DNA of 64,000 bases from Acipenser ruthenus (GCF_902713425.1 NC_081209.1:2489001-2553000), one strand, 5' to 3'. Shown: positions 37,287-47,449, counted from the first letter of the stretch. Program-made: numbers and translations. The notes: generated by a model not told the origin, from the letters alone.

Positions 37287-37337
37287 GGCTACATCATTTT
37301 AAAAATAGTGTTTCCTTTCCATAATAATTATTTTAAC

Positions 37338-37394
<57 letters not shown>

Positions 37395-38161
37395 GTACGT
37401 TTCTTTCTTACCTGGCCGTACGCCGGGTTGAGGATGGGTCTGAGATTATGTGACAGGCTGGAGTCTGTCTCTGCAGACCCGGCGCTGGTGCTGCTTTTGC
37501 ACGTCTTCCCGGACGCGCGGCTGGAAGACTTGGCGAGCGGGGAGGAGGAAGGCGTCTGGGGCTGGTTGTTCCCCGAATGGTCGGAGGCGACGCTCAGAGT
37601 AGAACCGGCTCTGGACTTCTCCCGCGCCATGTCCTCTTTCCGTTTAGACTGCGGGGCAGCGGCGGGCAGGCTGTCTGGGTGCCCGGGGTCCGAGGCGATG
37701 TGCTGGGGGGGAGGATGTCCCGGTGTCGGGTGGTGCTGATGGTTGTGATGGCGGTGGTGATGGTGATGGTGCCGGTGGTGGTGATGCTTTGAAGTTTTGC
37801 TTTGCTCCACACCGCTCAGTCCTGATGCCGCCTGATGCTGGTCTGGCTGATGCCCGAGGGCTGCCGTGGCATGCGATTCATTCCCACTGCCCTGCCTCGT
37901 CCCGTTCTCCCGGCTGGCCCACGGGTGACACAGGGGTCTGCGGGTGCTGGCATCCCCGTCAGCCGGCCAACGGGGCTCTCCGTGACCGCCGCCGCTCACG
38001 TCCGACTCGACTGCTCTGCCTCCTCCGCCGCCCCTCCCGCTGTGGTTGCCAGGGTGGAGGTTGCTTCGTCTCCCGGAGACTGAGTGGGAAGCCGTTTTCC
38101 TCCCAGCAGCTGCCGATTTCAGCAAAGACGTTTTGGATTCGCTTTTTGGAAGAAAGCTCAT
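26788..38161 (-). CDS. CABP1: Calcium-binding protein 1, caldendrin isoform, complete
   Basis: Neuronal calmodulin-like sensor that regulates Cav1 channels and InsP3 receptors and, as caldendrin, acts at the postsynapse. Caldendrin exons: 38161..37412 (250 codons), 28450..28420, 28276..28133, 27543..27434, 27075..26928, 26813..26788 (stop at 26790-26788); 402 aa, phases consistent. The N-terminal exon starts [15 protein letters not shown], carries STRRPLC, and ends [11 protein letters not shown], matching human caldendrin. A His-rich run occupies about residues 126-144. The shared body has EF1 ([12 protein letters not shown]), EF2 degenerate ([12 protein letters not shown], no acidic ladder), EF3 ([12 protein letters not shown]), EF4 ([12 protein letters not shown]), and ends [10 protein letters not shown]1 has Asp at position 12, as in the family. 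Alternative starts at 32683 give long (228 aa) and short (165 aa) CaBP1. The EF1-EF2 exon has extra partial copies downstream. Confidence 0.97.
27799..27858 (-). pseudogene. Partial duplicate of CABP1 EF-hand exon, copy A
   Basis: About 60 bp encoding [19 protein letters not shown] plus the donor region, nearly identical to the 3' part of the true exon at 28276..28133. It lacks the 5' half of the exon and its acceptor. The donor has one change (GTTAGT). Embedded in CA-rich repeats. Confidence 0.9.
27956..28015 (-). pseudogene. Partial duplicate of CABP1 EF-hand exon, copy B
   Basis: The same 60-bp fragment with an intact GTGAGT donor, 157 bp from copy A and 177 bp from the true exon end. It differs from the true exon by one silent change in the quoted region. 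Both copies break off at the same point (gtagccca then ggctcac), so copy A and copy B come from one event followed by tandem amplification. Confidence 0.92.
28640..29142. repeat. CA/GA-rich minisatellite (cagacac-gagacac)
   Basis: About 500 bp of cacatacagacactgagaca words in CABP1 intron 2. It stays open in three minus-strand frames with Cys/Val/Ser-rich translations up to 250 codons. These are artefacts. Confidence 0.92.
29312..29443. repeat. 21-bp GC-rich minisatellite, 6 copies
   Basis: Six near-identical copies of cacgccccctccacgcggtga in CABP1 intron 2. The period is a multiple of three, so minus-strand frames read GGVSPRG repeats. This is not a gene. Confidence 0.92.
30102..30121. repeat. 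Poly-G run and nearby simple repeats
   Basis: About 20 consecutive G at 30102-30121, another long G run at 30757-30771, and (TGCC/TGTC)n at 30560-30622, in and around the CABP1 long-isoform exon. These are likely error-prone in sequencing. Confidence 0.85.
30306..30494 (-). CDS. CABP1: CABP1 cassette exon specific to the long isoform
   Basis: A 189-nt symmetric exon (63 codons, phase 0 at both ends) reading [18 protein letters not shown] ... [19 protein letters not shown], then [12 protein letters not shown] and a GTACGTAAG donor. The last half is almost identical to the L-CaBP1 insert of human ([20 protein letters not shown]). Being symmetric it can be skipped to make S-CaBP1. Confidence 0.92.
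31103..31450. repeat. (GA)n and CT-rich low-complexity tracts
   Basis: (GA)n at 31103-31147 and a 170-bp polypyrimidine tract of ctcctctcc words at 31280-31450, in the CABP1 intron between the alternative first exon and the cassette exon. No coding content. Confidence 0.85.
31680..32070 (+). mobile_element. 5' fragment of an unassigned interspersed element
   Basis: Holds a complete-looking promoter (two heat-shock elements, twin TATA boxes) followed by an ATG at 31979 opening a Cys/His-rich N-terminus ([18 protein letters not shown]). I recognise this as the start of a protein widely copied in animal repeat families, but I cannot name the family. Only the first 30 or so codons remain, so the copy is a broken fossil. 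The preserved promoter motifs suggest it is not very old. Located in a CABP1 intron, on the opposite strand. Confidence 0.55.
31810..31906 (+). promoter_or_regulatory. Heat-shock elements plus twin TATA boxes
   Basis: HSE 1 at 31810-31827: TTC, GAA, TTC, GA(t) at exact five-base spacing. HSE 2 at 31858-31880: five perfect alternating units TTC-GAA-TTC-GAA-TTC, each two bases apart. TATAAATA follows at 31887 and again at 31899. The arrangement is that of an HSF1-driven Pol II promoter about 75-90 bp before the ATG at 31979. Confidence 0.7.
32645..32683 (-). CDS. CABP1: CABP1 alternative first exon (long/short CaBP1)
   Basis: Minus-strand ATG at 32683 encodes [13 protein letters not shown], then a GTAAGG donor. 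It matches human MGNCVKYPLRNLSRK, the N-myristoylated start of L- and S-CaBP1 (Gly2 present, Ser6 fits the myristoylation consensus). It is 39 nt, phase 0, so it can splice to 30494 (long form) or straight to 28450 (short form). Too short for ORF callers, found from the conserved motif. It implies an alternative promoter upstream, in the GC-rich minisatellite region. Confidence 0.9.
32876..33200. repeat. 41-bp GC-rich minisatellite, 8 copies
   Basis: ccggtgagcacggggctgag recurs at 32881, 32922, 32963, 33004, 33045, 33087, 33129 and 33170. Several minus-strand frames stay open ([17 protein letters not shown] type) but are artefacts. It lies about 200 bp upstream of the alternative CABP1 first exon and so overlaps its expected promoter. 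Confidence 0.9.
33889..34082 (-). repeat. 52-bp tRNA-like minisatellite, 4 copies
   Basis: Units starting gcagcccagcactctaacca at 33889, 33941, 33993 and 34045. Read on the minus strand each contains GTAGCTCAGTGGTTAGAG, a near-consensus Pol III A box, and GGGTTTGAGT, a weak B-box-like word. Same family as POP5 intron 3. Confidence 0.88.
34083..37411 (-). other. CABP1 intron after the caldendrin exon, distal part
   Basis: Unique sequence with a poly-C run (34306-34324), (TGCC)n at 35337-35361 and 36011-36046, purine tracts near 35540 and 35760-35850, and long (TTA)n/(TAA)n runs at 37239-37285 and 37340-37391. No exon or named transposon is recognised. Confidence 0.65.
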
Positions 38162-41100
38162 GTCGAGCTGTATTGATTTATTTATTTATTTCGGTCTGGT
38201 TTGTTTTCCTTTTATTTGCTTCCCTGAGGTAGTCAGTTGCAACGGAGCTTCGTCTCCTATTTATTTATTTATTAAAAAAAGAGATATAAAGATGCATCCG
38301 GTAATATGTATTTAAAACCAGCTGCTAGTTTAAGAGTGCGGGCGCAGGAGTCTTGCGTAGTGTGGTGTGTAGCTGGCGGCAGAGTGTAGATATGAACACA
38401 GAACAGCGCTGTACAGTACCGGATTGTGCCGGGCTCTGTGTGTGCCCCTCGTCCTTGTGTTTCATTCAGCCCAGTATAATTTAGCCATGTGACGGGTTGG
38501 CAGACAATAGACTTTTTACTTCATGAAAATGAATCAGCGGGTTTTGATACACGGGACTCGGGGTTTTCATCACATCAGATACCTTCAGCGCGTCGTTGGT
38601 CAGACACAGACGCGCACACACACACAGGGACCCGCGCCTGCTTTGCCGTCAGGTCATTTTAAACGCGCTACACTTGCTCGGTTTGGAAAGAGCCGAGGCT
38701 ATAATCTAGCACCTGTAATAAACTCAGGGACTGGACGTGAGGAACTGGACAGGCATTCTCTCTTTAAAAAAAAAAATAGAATAAATAAATCAAACATAGT
38801 TGAGGATTCATTGAGCCATGACGAATCTGTACCCTCGCTTCACCCCAGACGACCCTTCTCTCTAGCGAGCATTTCAAATGATTCCTGACAGGTAATATGT
38901 AGTTATCGCAGGACCGTCCACAGGGCTTTTTTTGCGGGGTCTGTGCCTCTAAAGAAACCTCTAAATCTATATTTTTCATCTGTGCTTCATTTATTCCGCG
39001 TATGTATGTAAGTATATGACCATTTTTATACAAGTGAGACACACACACACTCTGCATACCAATTCATAGTAATATGCGGTGCGTTACACTGTGTACGCAC
39101 TGTGCTGTATAACATCGTATAAGACGTCCGCGGTCTGTCAGCTCGGAAGCGGAGCTGTACTGGACGGGCCTACCCGACCCTGTCTAGATCATCGGTACCG
39201 GAGACTGCACGTGCCGCAGGACAACCAACAGCACGGCACGCGTCTAGAGGGACTGCAAACTCCCAGGACGACAATGACTGATCTGCGACTGTTCATTGAT
39301 GGGAAGATGAGGGCTGCAGAGGAGTCAGATGCACGTGTTTGTAACATTGCAACTGCGCGTGTTATTAAAACATTCCATTATTTCTATACAGCAGCTTCTG
39401 CTGTTTTACCCGTTCTGTAACACGCCTGGTTTTATTTTCTCCTACAAATAAAGTGGGGCAAATCCCCACCCCCTGCAGCCAGCCCATCCTTCAACCACAC
39501 TGTACTGCAGCCAGCCCATCCTTCAACCACACTGTACTGCAGCCAGCCCATCCTTCAACCACACTGTACTGCAGCCTGTGGATCTGGGTTCAAGGAGGCG
39601 GGGCGCTCTGAGTAGGATGCTGTGGTCCTGTCTGAATATCCAGTTGCTGCAGTCTAACTGGTCAAACTGGTGACCTGAACTGAGCACTCCCCTCCTCTCC
39701 CCACCCAGTGAGCCACAGAAAGAAGGTTTATTTTTTGTCTTTTAGTTTCTCAACAGCAGTGAAGGACTGAGGCACCTTGGAAAAGCTGTCCCACATACTC
39801 GTTCCCTTTGGTGACCTGATAATTCAGGTTTCAGTCTAACCGGATGTATTTATAACCCAGCGGTCTGCCCAGAAGTGAGCAATCAGGCAGACATCACCTT
39901 GTTCTGAACAGTTTTGTTTGAGTCGATGCCAGCTTGCATTAGCCCCAGTGAGTTTAAAGGCGTCTGGGGTTTGAATATCAGAAACTCCATTATTCCTCAT
40001 GCAGGGGTGTGTAAACTATTCCTGGGCTCAGATCAGGTATGCCTAATGCTGCCCTGCTCAGATGTGTCTCTGTTAAGCACCCATTATCCTGGCACTCTCT
40101 GCCCCTCGAGATCCACTCCAGTCTAGTTTTTTGTACCAATCAGGTCCTAAATTAGTCTGTTGACTCTCAGCAGCTTCAATTGAACTCAGGTATTGATGGG
40201 CTGTTGATGGGCTAACACTTAAGGGCTCCCAATCAACAATTAACAAACGTTCGCTCAGAAACGTGCTACTGGCCAGCCAGCGCTCAGCTCATTAATAAAC
40301 TGGCACATTTGAATTGGGACCAAACACTGGCGTTCGCCGTTTTCTAATTTGTAGAGCTGAGTTTACATGAAAGCAATATGCTGATGTGTGAGTGTGTCTG
40401 TGCGTGTGTCTGTGCGTGTGTCTGTCCGTGTGTCTGGGCGTGTGTCAGGGCGTGTGTCAGGGCGTGTGTCTGTGCGTGTGTACAGGCTTCCTCCTGTGGC
40501 CCTGGCCTGGCAGCGCTGGCTGGGTCACTCTCTGGTTACAGGCTGGAATGATCTTCACACACCATTAGCACTGACCATTACCAGTGAACTCACCTCCGAT
40601 GGGTCAGAGCAGTGAGACACACACACACAGAGCCCCCCTGCACGTGCAGACAGAGGCACACACACACACAGCCCCCCCGCACGTGCAGACAGAGACACAC
40701 ACCCCTCCTGCGCATGCACACAGAGGCATACACACACACAGCCCCCCCACGCATGCACACAGAGGCGCACACACACACACACACACTGCTGACTGAGAGA
40801 TGCTGCCTAGCATACTAACCAGGGCTCGCAGGCTCTGCAGGGAAACAGTGATTCATACTGGAGGGTCAGGAAAGATTGCAGGTAGATAGAAAGAAAGAAA
40901 TCAGGCAGGATGCTCTGAACACGACACAGAAACACAGTGTGAGACAAAACAGCCTGTATGGAGGGAGTGTTGTCTGTTAAAGACTGTGACTCATGCGGTT
41001 GAGATGAGGTTAAAAGCTCTATAACCATGCAGAGGAGTCTGGCTGTTTTGCAGAGTGCTGAAGGTACTGGCTTCAGTGTGCGCTGTCAGCCTCTGCATGG

Positions 41101-44009
41101 ATTACAATGGTTTTACGGAGCTGTCACTGTAGGCTGGCTGGTGTTGTTGTGTATATGGACTCCCTCAGAGCAGTCGCAGGGTGGATGAGGGGATGCGATG
41201 GCCCGTGCTGCTCGTTTGCACACCTCTGTGACCTTCGTGATGTGAGGGGGGGGGGGTCACAGCTTCGTGTTCCCGTGCCGCTGCGTTTCCTGGGGGGCTG
41301 AATGAGCGTCACACTTTTCCATCTTCCTGGGAAAACAGATATTTATAGATTTGATTTTTTCTCCTTTCATCCTGCAGCTGAAAGTGCTTCTCGCGTCTCG
41401 CTGATTGAAAATCTAATTGAATCCTCAGCGTGCGTGCCAGAGGTACAAGAGCAGGTCGCTCCGCACACACACTAATAGCAGCACAGTCAGTCCTGTGCAT
41501 CCCTGCCAGAGACACACAGGGCTCGGAGGAACACTCCCCAGCCTCACTGAGGGGGCTGTTTGATTCTTCAGCGCAGATTCCACTTTTACAAAGTTAAGTA
41601 ACAAAAAAAACAAAACAACAAGAAAACAATAGGAGGGGAACATTTCTCTCTAGCCTCAAGGCAGGTACAGCACAGGACAGATACAGCACAGGACTGATAC
41701 AGCACAGGGAAGTCCTCTGTTCCCCTGTCTGTCTGTCTGTCTGTCCTCACACAGTTCTAGTGAGTAGTCTCGCTGTCTCGGATCTCCAGTGCCGCGGGTG
41801 ATACAGCTGCCAAACAAGCAATGCTAATTAGAGTTGAAATCTTTAACACTTCTAAAGACACCATCTGTCACAAACACACAGACACACTCACAGAAAAACA
41901 GACACACACACTCACTCTCACTCTCACTCTCACTCTCACACTCACTCTACTGTTTCACTCATGTGTCAAGGTTACAGTCCATAGAAAACACTGAGGCGAG
42001 AAGCAGCGCTTCAGTTAGTGAATAACACAGCAGTCGCTACTGCAGCACTCTCTGCTAGAGCCCTCCTGCCCTGATTAGAGACTCTTCTTCCTCTGTTGTG
42101 ATAGAATCCATCATCACTCCCAGGGCTAATTCTACCCGATCCCCTCACCCCTTCCTAAAGGTAAAGGTGTGCTCATTTTGCAGAGACTTTGCTCTGGAGA
42201 GAGGGATGGTTGGGTGAGCTGCAGGCAGGTTGAAAGACTGACGCACTTCTAGTCGGGGGAAGGATGCTATTTATAGACCCTCTGTGGACCCCCCCGGCCG
42301 CCTCCTCAGACCCCAGACCCACCAGCGCTCACCCCTCCTCCCCTGGCCTAGGTGCTCACATGGCTGCATCTCTGTATTCTCTGATCAGAGCTACACTCTG
42401 CTAAAGAACTGTGACGCACGGCAAGTCTAAACGTCCAGTCACTGACACTGGCCAAGGCTGCTCTGCATCCCTGTCCTGAGGTGGAGGGGGTCCGGAGGCC
42501 AAAGTGTGTGTGGCTGGCTTGCAGGAAGTTGGGGGTTGGGGGGTTGGAGTAGTTGGGGCAGGGTGGCTGTGGGACGGGGGTGGGGTTTGAGGAGGTTGAG
42601 GTGTGTGTGTGAGGAGGGTGAGGTTAGGGTTAAGGTTAGGGTTGTGTGTATCTGTGATGCTGTTGATCTTTAGACCTCATTCAGTGGCTCTGCAGCTCCT
42701 CAGCAGTGAAACTGGACCCAGCAGAGACACTGCAACCCGATCGGACCAGGCCTGAGAGCACCACATCAAATATACATGAGGACCAGGCAGGCAGGGAGGC
42801 AGAATAGAGCACTGTGATGCCCTTCAGTTGAAGGACCCATACAGTACAGCTCAGAGCACTATTTATAATGTTTCTGAAACAAATTTAAAGGATTTAGTTT
42901 TCCGACACCAAGTGTTCAACAAAGCATTAGTAAAAAGTAAACACTCCGAAAGACAGAGAGAGAGGGGGGCGGGAGAGAGGCCCATTCTACCAATGGCAGC
43001 CTCATCCCATTGCAGCTGCCAGTTGCATGTGCTGGCGTACATAAACATTGCATTGCCACTGTGGTGCCTCTGTCAGGCTGCTTTGCTGTTTGGCATCATT
43101 TGTGAAGGGAAGCATCACTCACCATGCAGCACAGGGGCACGTTGTGAAGCAGGGCTGCAGTAGCTCATCTAATAGGAGACGAGGGCGGATATTATTTTCT
43201 GTACAAAAGGAGCAAGGGCAGTTAGCCTCTTGTATGCAGGAGCTGCTTGTAATTTGGAAATTAAATTGCAGTCTGATATTGCAGACAGCCACTCTCCTCT
43301 GAACGCTCCCACGCTGCTCTGGGAACTCAAAGTTATGAATGTGGCTCCTGTGCTCTCTCTCTCTGTCAGGCCAGCTTCAGTGAGACCTGCACCACAGCCT
43401 GGACACAGTTTGCACAAACTGTTAATGTCACGATCTGCGAGAAGCCCTTCCCTCAGCTAGAAGGCAAAATCTGAACGAGAATGAAATCCCTCGCTCGGGT
43501 CCTGAAGCAGCCAGCAGCAGAAACGCTGATCAGCTTTCCTCAACTGAGCTGCAGAAGGACGACATTTAAATCTGATTTCTAGAAAGTCGTTTTTTTTGGC
43601 TTGTTCCTCTTTTTCTCTCTCTCTCTTTCTTTCTCTCGTGGTGGAGAGGGAGCTGTCACATGTCACGGGAGCTTTGTCACTCCTCATCGCTCAGCTCTGT
43701 GCTCATTTCCATTACAAACCCCTCCACCTGCCCGCCTCCCTTCAAACGCTCACTGGCAGTGCCACTGTAATCTGGAGCTCCAGCTTTGTAAAGGAGTCAC
43801 AATCCTGCATTGTGCTCCCCAGGGAAAAAAAGCCTGCTTTAAAAATATACTTAGCCAGAGCTTAAGCAGGGAGACTTTTCGCTTTGATCCCCAAGCCTCT
43901 TATCCAATGGAGCAGAACCCAGCTTTATTACAGATTTACACACTTAATAACGCCACAGTTCATTCAAATACACGTTGACCTGACCAGCTTTACTCAGGCA
44001 CTGTCATTA

Positions 44010-44164
44010 CAGGGGTGGCAATAACACTCGCATTTCATAGCATTTCCATCCATTCCTGGTTTTACTGAGAGTCTGATCAGACACACTGTGGCTAATCAAG
44101 CTCATAGTAAAACCTGGAATGGGAGAAAAACTGCTATGCAACAGGAGTCTTATTAGCACCCCTG
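44010..44164. mobile_element. Foldback MITE, best preserved copy
   Basis: A 155-bp element whose two halves are inverted repeats. The left end reads caggggtggcaataacactc with catagca and ccattcctggttttact. The right end reads agtaaaacctggaatggg, ctatgcaacaggagtctta and cacccctg. No coding capacity. Other copies or halves are at 18967, 19705, 46250, 54646 and 58557. A superfamily cannot be assigned because no target-site duplication is clear. Confidence 0.75.
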
Positions 44165-44597
44165 CATAGACTATAGCACTTCCTTTTTTCCCCTCAAAAC
44201 CCAAACTGTATAAATGACAAACAAGCGTCTCCTTGGTAACAGTAATAATTGGGACACGGTACCCTCTGCATTGGACCGCATGGCACTATCACACCCAAAA
44301 TACGCGTCGTGTGATGATACTGCAAACGCTAGCAGTACAGTAATACTGCAGCTGCACTGGAGCGCACGGCTTTTTAATCACATGCTGAAGACACGCGTTA
44401 AAGCACAATGCAATTCAACAGGCATTACCAAGCATCTTCACTCTGATGAGGAGCATGACAGATCTGTGCCACACTGCCACCTTGCGGACATCAGCTGCAG
44501 CTAATATCAACATGTATGCACATCCCGCCACGCCTACTCACTGTAGCGCTCTGCTCGGGCAGTGTCAACTCAGTATGTGCCCGCCTTTGAAATTACA

Positions 44598-44768
44598 CAA
44601 ACCAATCACGAGCAGAGAGAACGCTTCGCTACCAATCATTCTGTGTTTCCAGTTCACCTTTCTAAACTTAATTGGTCAGAGTCTTAATCAATCAAGTGGG
44701 TCTGCCCCCCTCCCTCCCTTCCCAAGCGCTGATTCGCTGGTCTGCTCTGACGTTGAAAACTATTGGAC
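44598..44768 (+). promoter_or_regulatory. POP5 promoter with CCAAT boxes
   Basis: CCAAT at about 44602 and 44632 and inverted ATTGG at about 44671 and 44762, within 220 bp of the POP5 ATG, with no TATA box. This is a housekeeping-type NF-Y promoter. Function is inferred. Confidence 0.5.
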
Positions 44769-44820
44769 GGTGTTCAGGAAGGAGAGTTCTGTCTTTCAGG
44801 GAAACACGAGTTTCGGGGAG

Positions 44821-46615
44821 ATGGTGCGGTTCAAATCGAGGTGAGCGGGTTTGTAAACAGGGGAAGCGGAGGGAAGGAAAGGGGAAACCAACTACCGGGC
44901 ACGGAGTGGGGTCATTATCTGCTGTACACAAAATAAACACCGGGAATCAGCTTATATTCAAGCTGCGCGATATATTTATCCAAAGGGACTTTATTAGAAA
45001 ATATAGAACTTACCGTAGTGTGTTACGTTGATGGTTTGCCTCTCTCTCTCGACAGGTACCTCCTTTGCGAGGTGTCCTTCGCCGACCCCCGCTCCAGGCA
45101 GTGTCTGGAGGAGAGGGCAATTTTCTCTGCCGTGAGGGACGCGATCGCCCGGGCTCACGGGGACTACGGAGCGGCTTGCTGCGCGGTCTCCTTTGCAGGT
45201 AGACGGGTGGGGAGCTCGAGTGTAATTATAAATATCACGGGGATATAGGGAATAAGCTGGTTTGCCTGCACAGGTAATGAGCGTCTCTGCCTGTCTCTCT
45301 CTGTAGTGAAGTACCTCAACGCTTACACTGGCATCCTGCTTCTCCGCTGCCGCAAGGAACACTACCGGCTGCTGTGGTCAGCGCTCCCGTTCATCATCCA
45401 CCTGGAGAGCCGGGGACAGAGGCAGCCCTGTCGCATCAGCAGCATCCACGTGGGCGGTAAGAACACTGGCACTACAGCCGAGCCCAGCACTCGAATCACT
45501 CAAACCCACTGCCTTCCACGCTGCAGCCCAGCACTCTAACCACTGAGCTACTCAACCCCACTGCCTTCCACGCTGCAGCCCAGTACTCGAATCACTCAAA
45601 CCCACTGCCTTCCACGCTGCAGCCCAGCACTCTAACCACTGAGCTGCTTAACCCCACTGCCTTCCACACTGCAGCCCAGCACCCGAATCACTGAGCTACT
45701 CAACCCCACTGTCTTCCATGCTGCAGCCCAGCACTAACCACTGAGCTGCTCAACCCCACTGCCTTCCACGCTGCAGCCCAGCACTCGAATCACTGAGCTA
45801 CTCAACTCCACTGCCTTCTACGCTGCAGCCCAGCACTCTAACCACTGAGCTACTCAACTCCACTGCCTTCCACGCTGCAGCCCAGCACTCTAACCACTGA
45901 GCTACTCAAACCACTGCCTTCCACGCTGCAGTCCAGCACTCGAATCACTCAACCCCACTGCCTTCCACGCTGCAGTCCAGCACTCGAATCACTCAACCCC
46001 ACTGTCTTCCACGCTGCAGCCCAGCACCTTAACCGCTGAGCTGGTGTTGGTTCTGAACCGGTGTAATGCTGTTTTCTGCAGGTACGATCCGGACGTGCCA
46101 GCGGTTCTTGATCCGGTATAACAGACAGCAGCTGCTGCGGATGCTGCCAGGCTGTCAGAGTGAAGGTGAGTTCTGGGGAAGCACTGTGTACAACATCATG
46201 CACTCAGTTTAGATTTTCAAAAGGGACTCTGGTTTTCTTTGCTCCTGTAGGCAACATGTTTTAAACTGTGATTCATCCAGCCATACTGGCTAATCAGGCT
46301 ACTTTTGAAAACCTGGAATGGGGGAAACTGCTATGCAAAAGGAGTCTTATTTCCAGCCCTGCGTTTTAATTAAAGTGCAGTCAACGCATGGCTGCTTATG
46401 GCTATTGCAGCTATGCCAGGCACTCAAGTCACTGCCTCATGGTTATGTTTTGCACTGAACTCCAAAGCTGTGTTGTTAAATGTGAGGTCTGGACAATATT
46501 GTGCATTTGCCTTTGTCTCTCAGAGGAACGTGTGTCGGTGCACAGGGCAGTGCTGAGCTGCTCGCTGAAGCAGCTCGAGGAAGAAGGCGGCTCTCGGGAT
46601 GAAGACTCCGACTGA
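44821..46615 (+). CDS. POP5: RNase P/MRP protein subunit POP5, complete
   Basis: Nuclear/nucleolar protein of RNase P (pre-tRNA 5' processing) and RNase MRP (pre-rRNA processing). Five exons: 44821-44840, 45056-45198, 45307-45456, 46082-46165, 46524-46615 (stop 46613-46615), GT-AG throughout and phase-consistent; 162 aa (human 163). Sequence: MVRFKSRYLLCEVSF, RAIFSAVRDAIARAHGDYGA, VKYLNAYTGILLLRCRKEHY, LWSALPFIIHLE, HVGGTIRTCQRFLIRYNR, then an acidic tail LEEEGGSRDEDSD. These match the Rpp14/Pop5 alpha-beta fold, with the family's MVRFK start and VGGTIRTCQ core. The first exon codes for only seven residues. It is convergent with RNF10, and intron 3 is almost entirely a tRNA-like minisatellite. 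Polyadenylation is expected from the signal at 46942. Confidence 0.98.
45478..46040 (-). repeat. tRNA-like minisatellite filling POP5 intron 3
   Basis: About a dozen units of ctgcagcccagcactc plus taaccactgagctactcaa and cccactgccttccac. Units of about 52 bp mix with shorter ones lacking the A-box word. It starts about 21 bp after the exon 3 donor and ends about 40 bp before the exon 4 acceptor. The minus strand carries repeated TAGCTCAGTGGTTAGAG-type A boxes. Confidence 0.9.
46250..46362. mobile_element. Foldback MITE, right half
   Basis: Contains tggctaatcaggctac, aaacctggaatgggggaaac, tgctatgcaaaaggagtctt and ccagccctg, the right arm of the family, with a degraded left arm. Located in POP5 intron 4. 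Confidence 0.6.
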
Positions 46616-46941
46616 CCGTCTGGCTCGCCAGTGTCTCCTGGAGGAAGGAGGCTGCCTTCCCAGAGACCTACAGGATGAGCACCCAGACTGTACCCCTGCT
46701 GCTCACGGACTGCGGGGAAAGTGTCTGTTGTCAGATTCCCCCGTTCCACAGCAGTCTTTACTGCACCCTTAAAATGACATTCACCAGAGACCACACGAAC
46801 GGCTGGTTTCATAAAACCTGATTTGAAAACCTGCTTTACCCCAGGTAACAGTGGCTGGACAGAGAATATTTCAAATGTGTTTTAGTTTTCCTCTCGAGTT
46901 CGCTGCTGTGCTACATGTATTTTGTAAATCAATTCCAATAC

Positions 46942-46947
46942 AATAAA
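46942..46947 (+). terminator. POP5 poly(A) signal
   Basis: AATAAA 327 bp after the POP5 stop, at the end of a short unique 3' UTR. Cleavage is expected at about 46960-46970. Confidence 0.8.
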
Positions 46948-46984
46948 GAACATTGCACCACAGGCAAATACATACTGTAGGAAT

Positions 46985-46990
46985 TTATTT
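46985..46990 (-). terminator. RNF10 distal poly(A) signal
   Basis: AATAAA on the minus strand, only 37 bp beyond the POP5 signal and facing it. A nearer RNF10 candidate lies at 47472-47467. If the distal one is used the RNF10 3' UTR is about 1.85 kb and the two genes' transcripts meet or overlap. Confidence 0.5.
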
Positions 46991-47449
46991 ACTGTATGCA
47001 AATACAAGAAAAAAGAGTTTTGTTTTGGACCAGAAGATGCAATGTTATATAAATGACATTACTCTCTTATGTTTACCAACAAAGTCAGAACAGATGGTGT
47101 GCAGCTGCCCTGCTGAATCACAGAATCATGTCTGTACACAGACCACCGAAGATCTTACTCAGACAGTTCTCATCTCGAAGTGACAAGAGGTTATTAATAC
47201 GCTGAACAAGTCTGTGATGTAACTGGAGCAACGTGTAGGAAAACGCTTTCTTTACCCTCAAACAAACACGGTTCAGGCCAGACCCAGACTTATCAAAATA
47301 TCTAATACTGGTTTTCATCACAATCCAGTTGTATTGGACAAAACCAGCTTTCAGTGAATGAAGGTGGGTAGTGATTACTTCCCTGCTAGCTCAGTAACAA
47401 TACCACCAAAAAAACACAATACAAATAAATTAAATATCACTCCAAGGCT

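Larger units (their letters stand above)
38162..44820. other. CABP1-POP5 intergenic region
   Basis: CABP1 caldendrin promoter side at 38162-38480, then about 6 kb without a supported gene. It holds a 32-bp repeat (three copies of gcagccagcccatccttcaa, 39473-39575), gtgt/acac repeats (40388-40490, 40615-40790), (ACTCTC)n at about 41905-41945, and a G-rich stretch at 42530-42650 with a few TTAGGG-like words. A foldback MITE is at 44010. AAATAAAG at about 39447 could end an unannotated plus-strand transcript, but no conserved frame supports one. Confidence 0.55.

Noticed and set aside
39079-39420. 113-codon plus-strand frame near an AATAAA
   Set aside because: No recognisable motif or splice support; a lncRNA end is possible but unproven.
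40005-40300. Possible MITE beginning caggggtgtg
   Set aside because: Resembles the foldback family's end only over a few bases; no inverted arm was found.
42622-42646. Interstitial telomere repeats
   Set aside because: Only two or three TTAGGG-like words in a generally G-rich stretch; too few.
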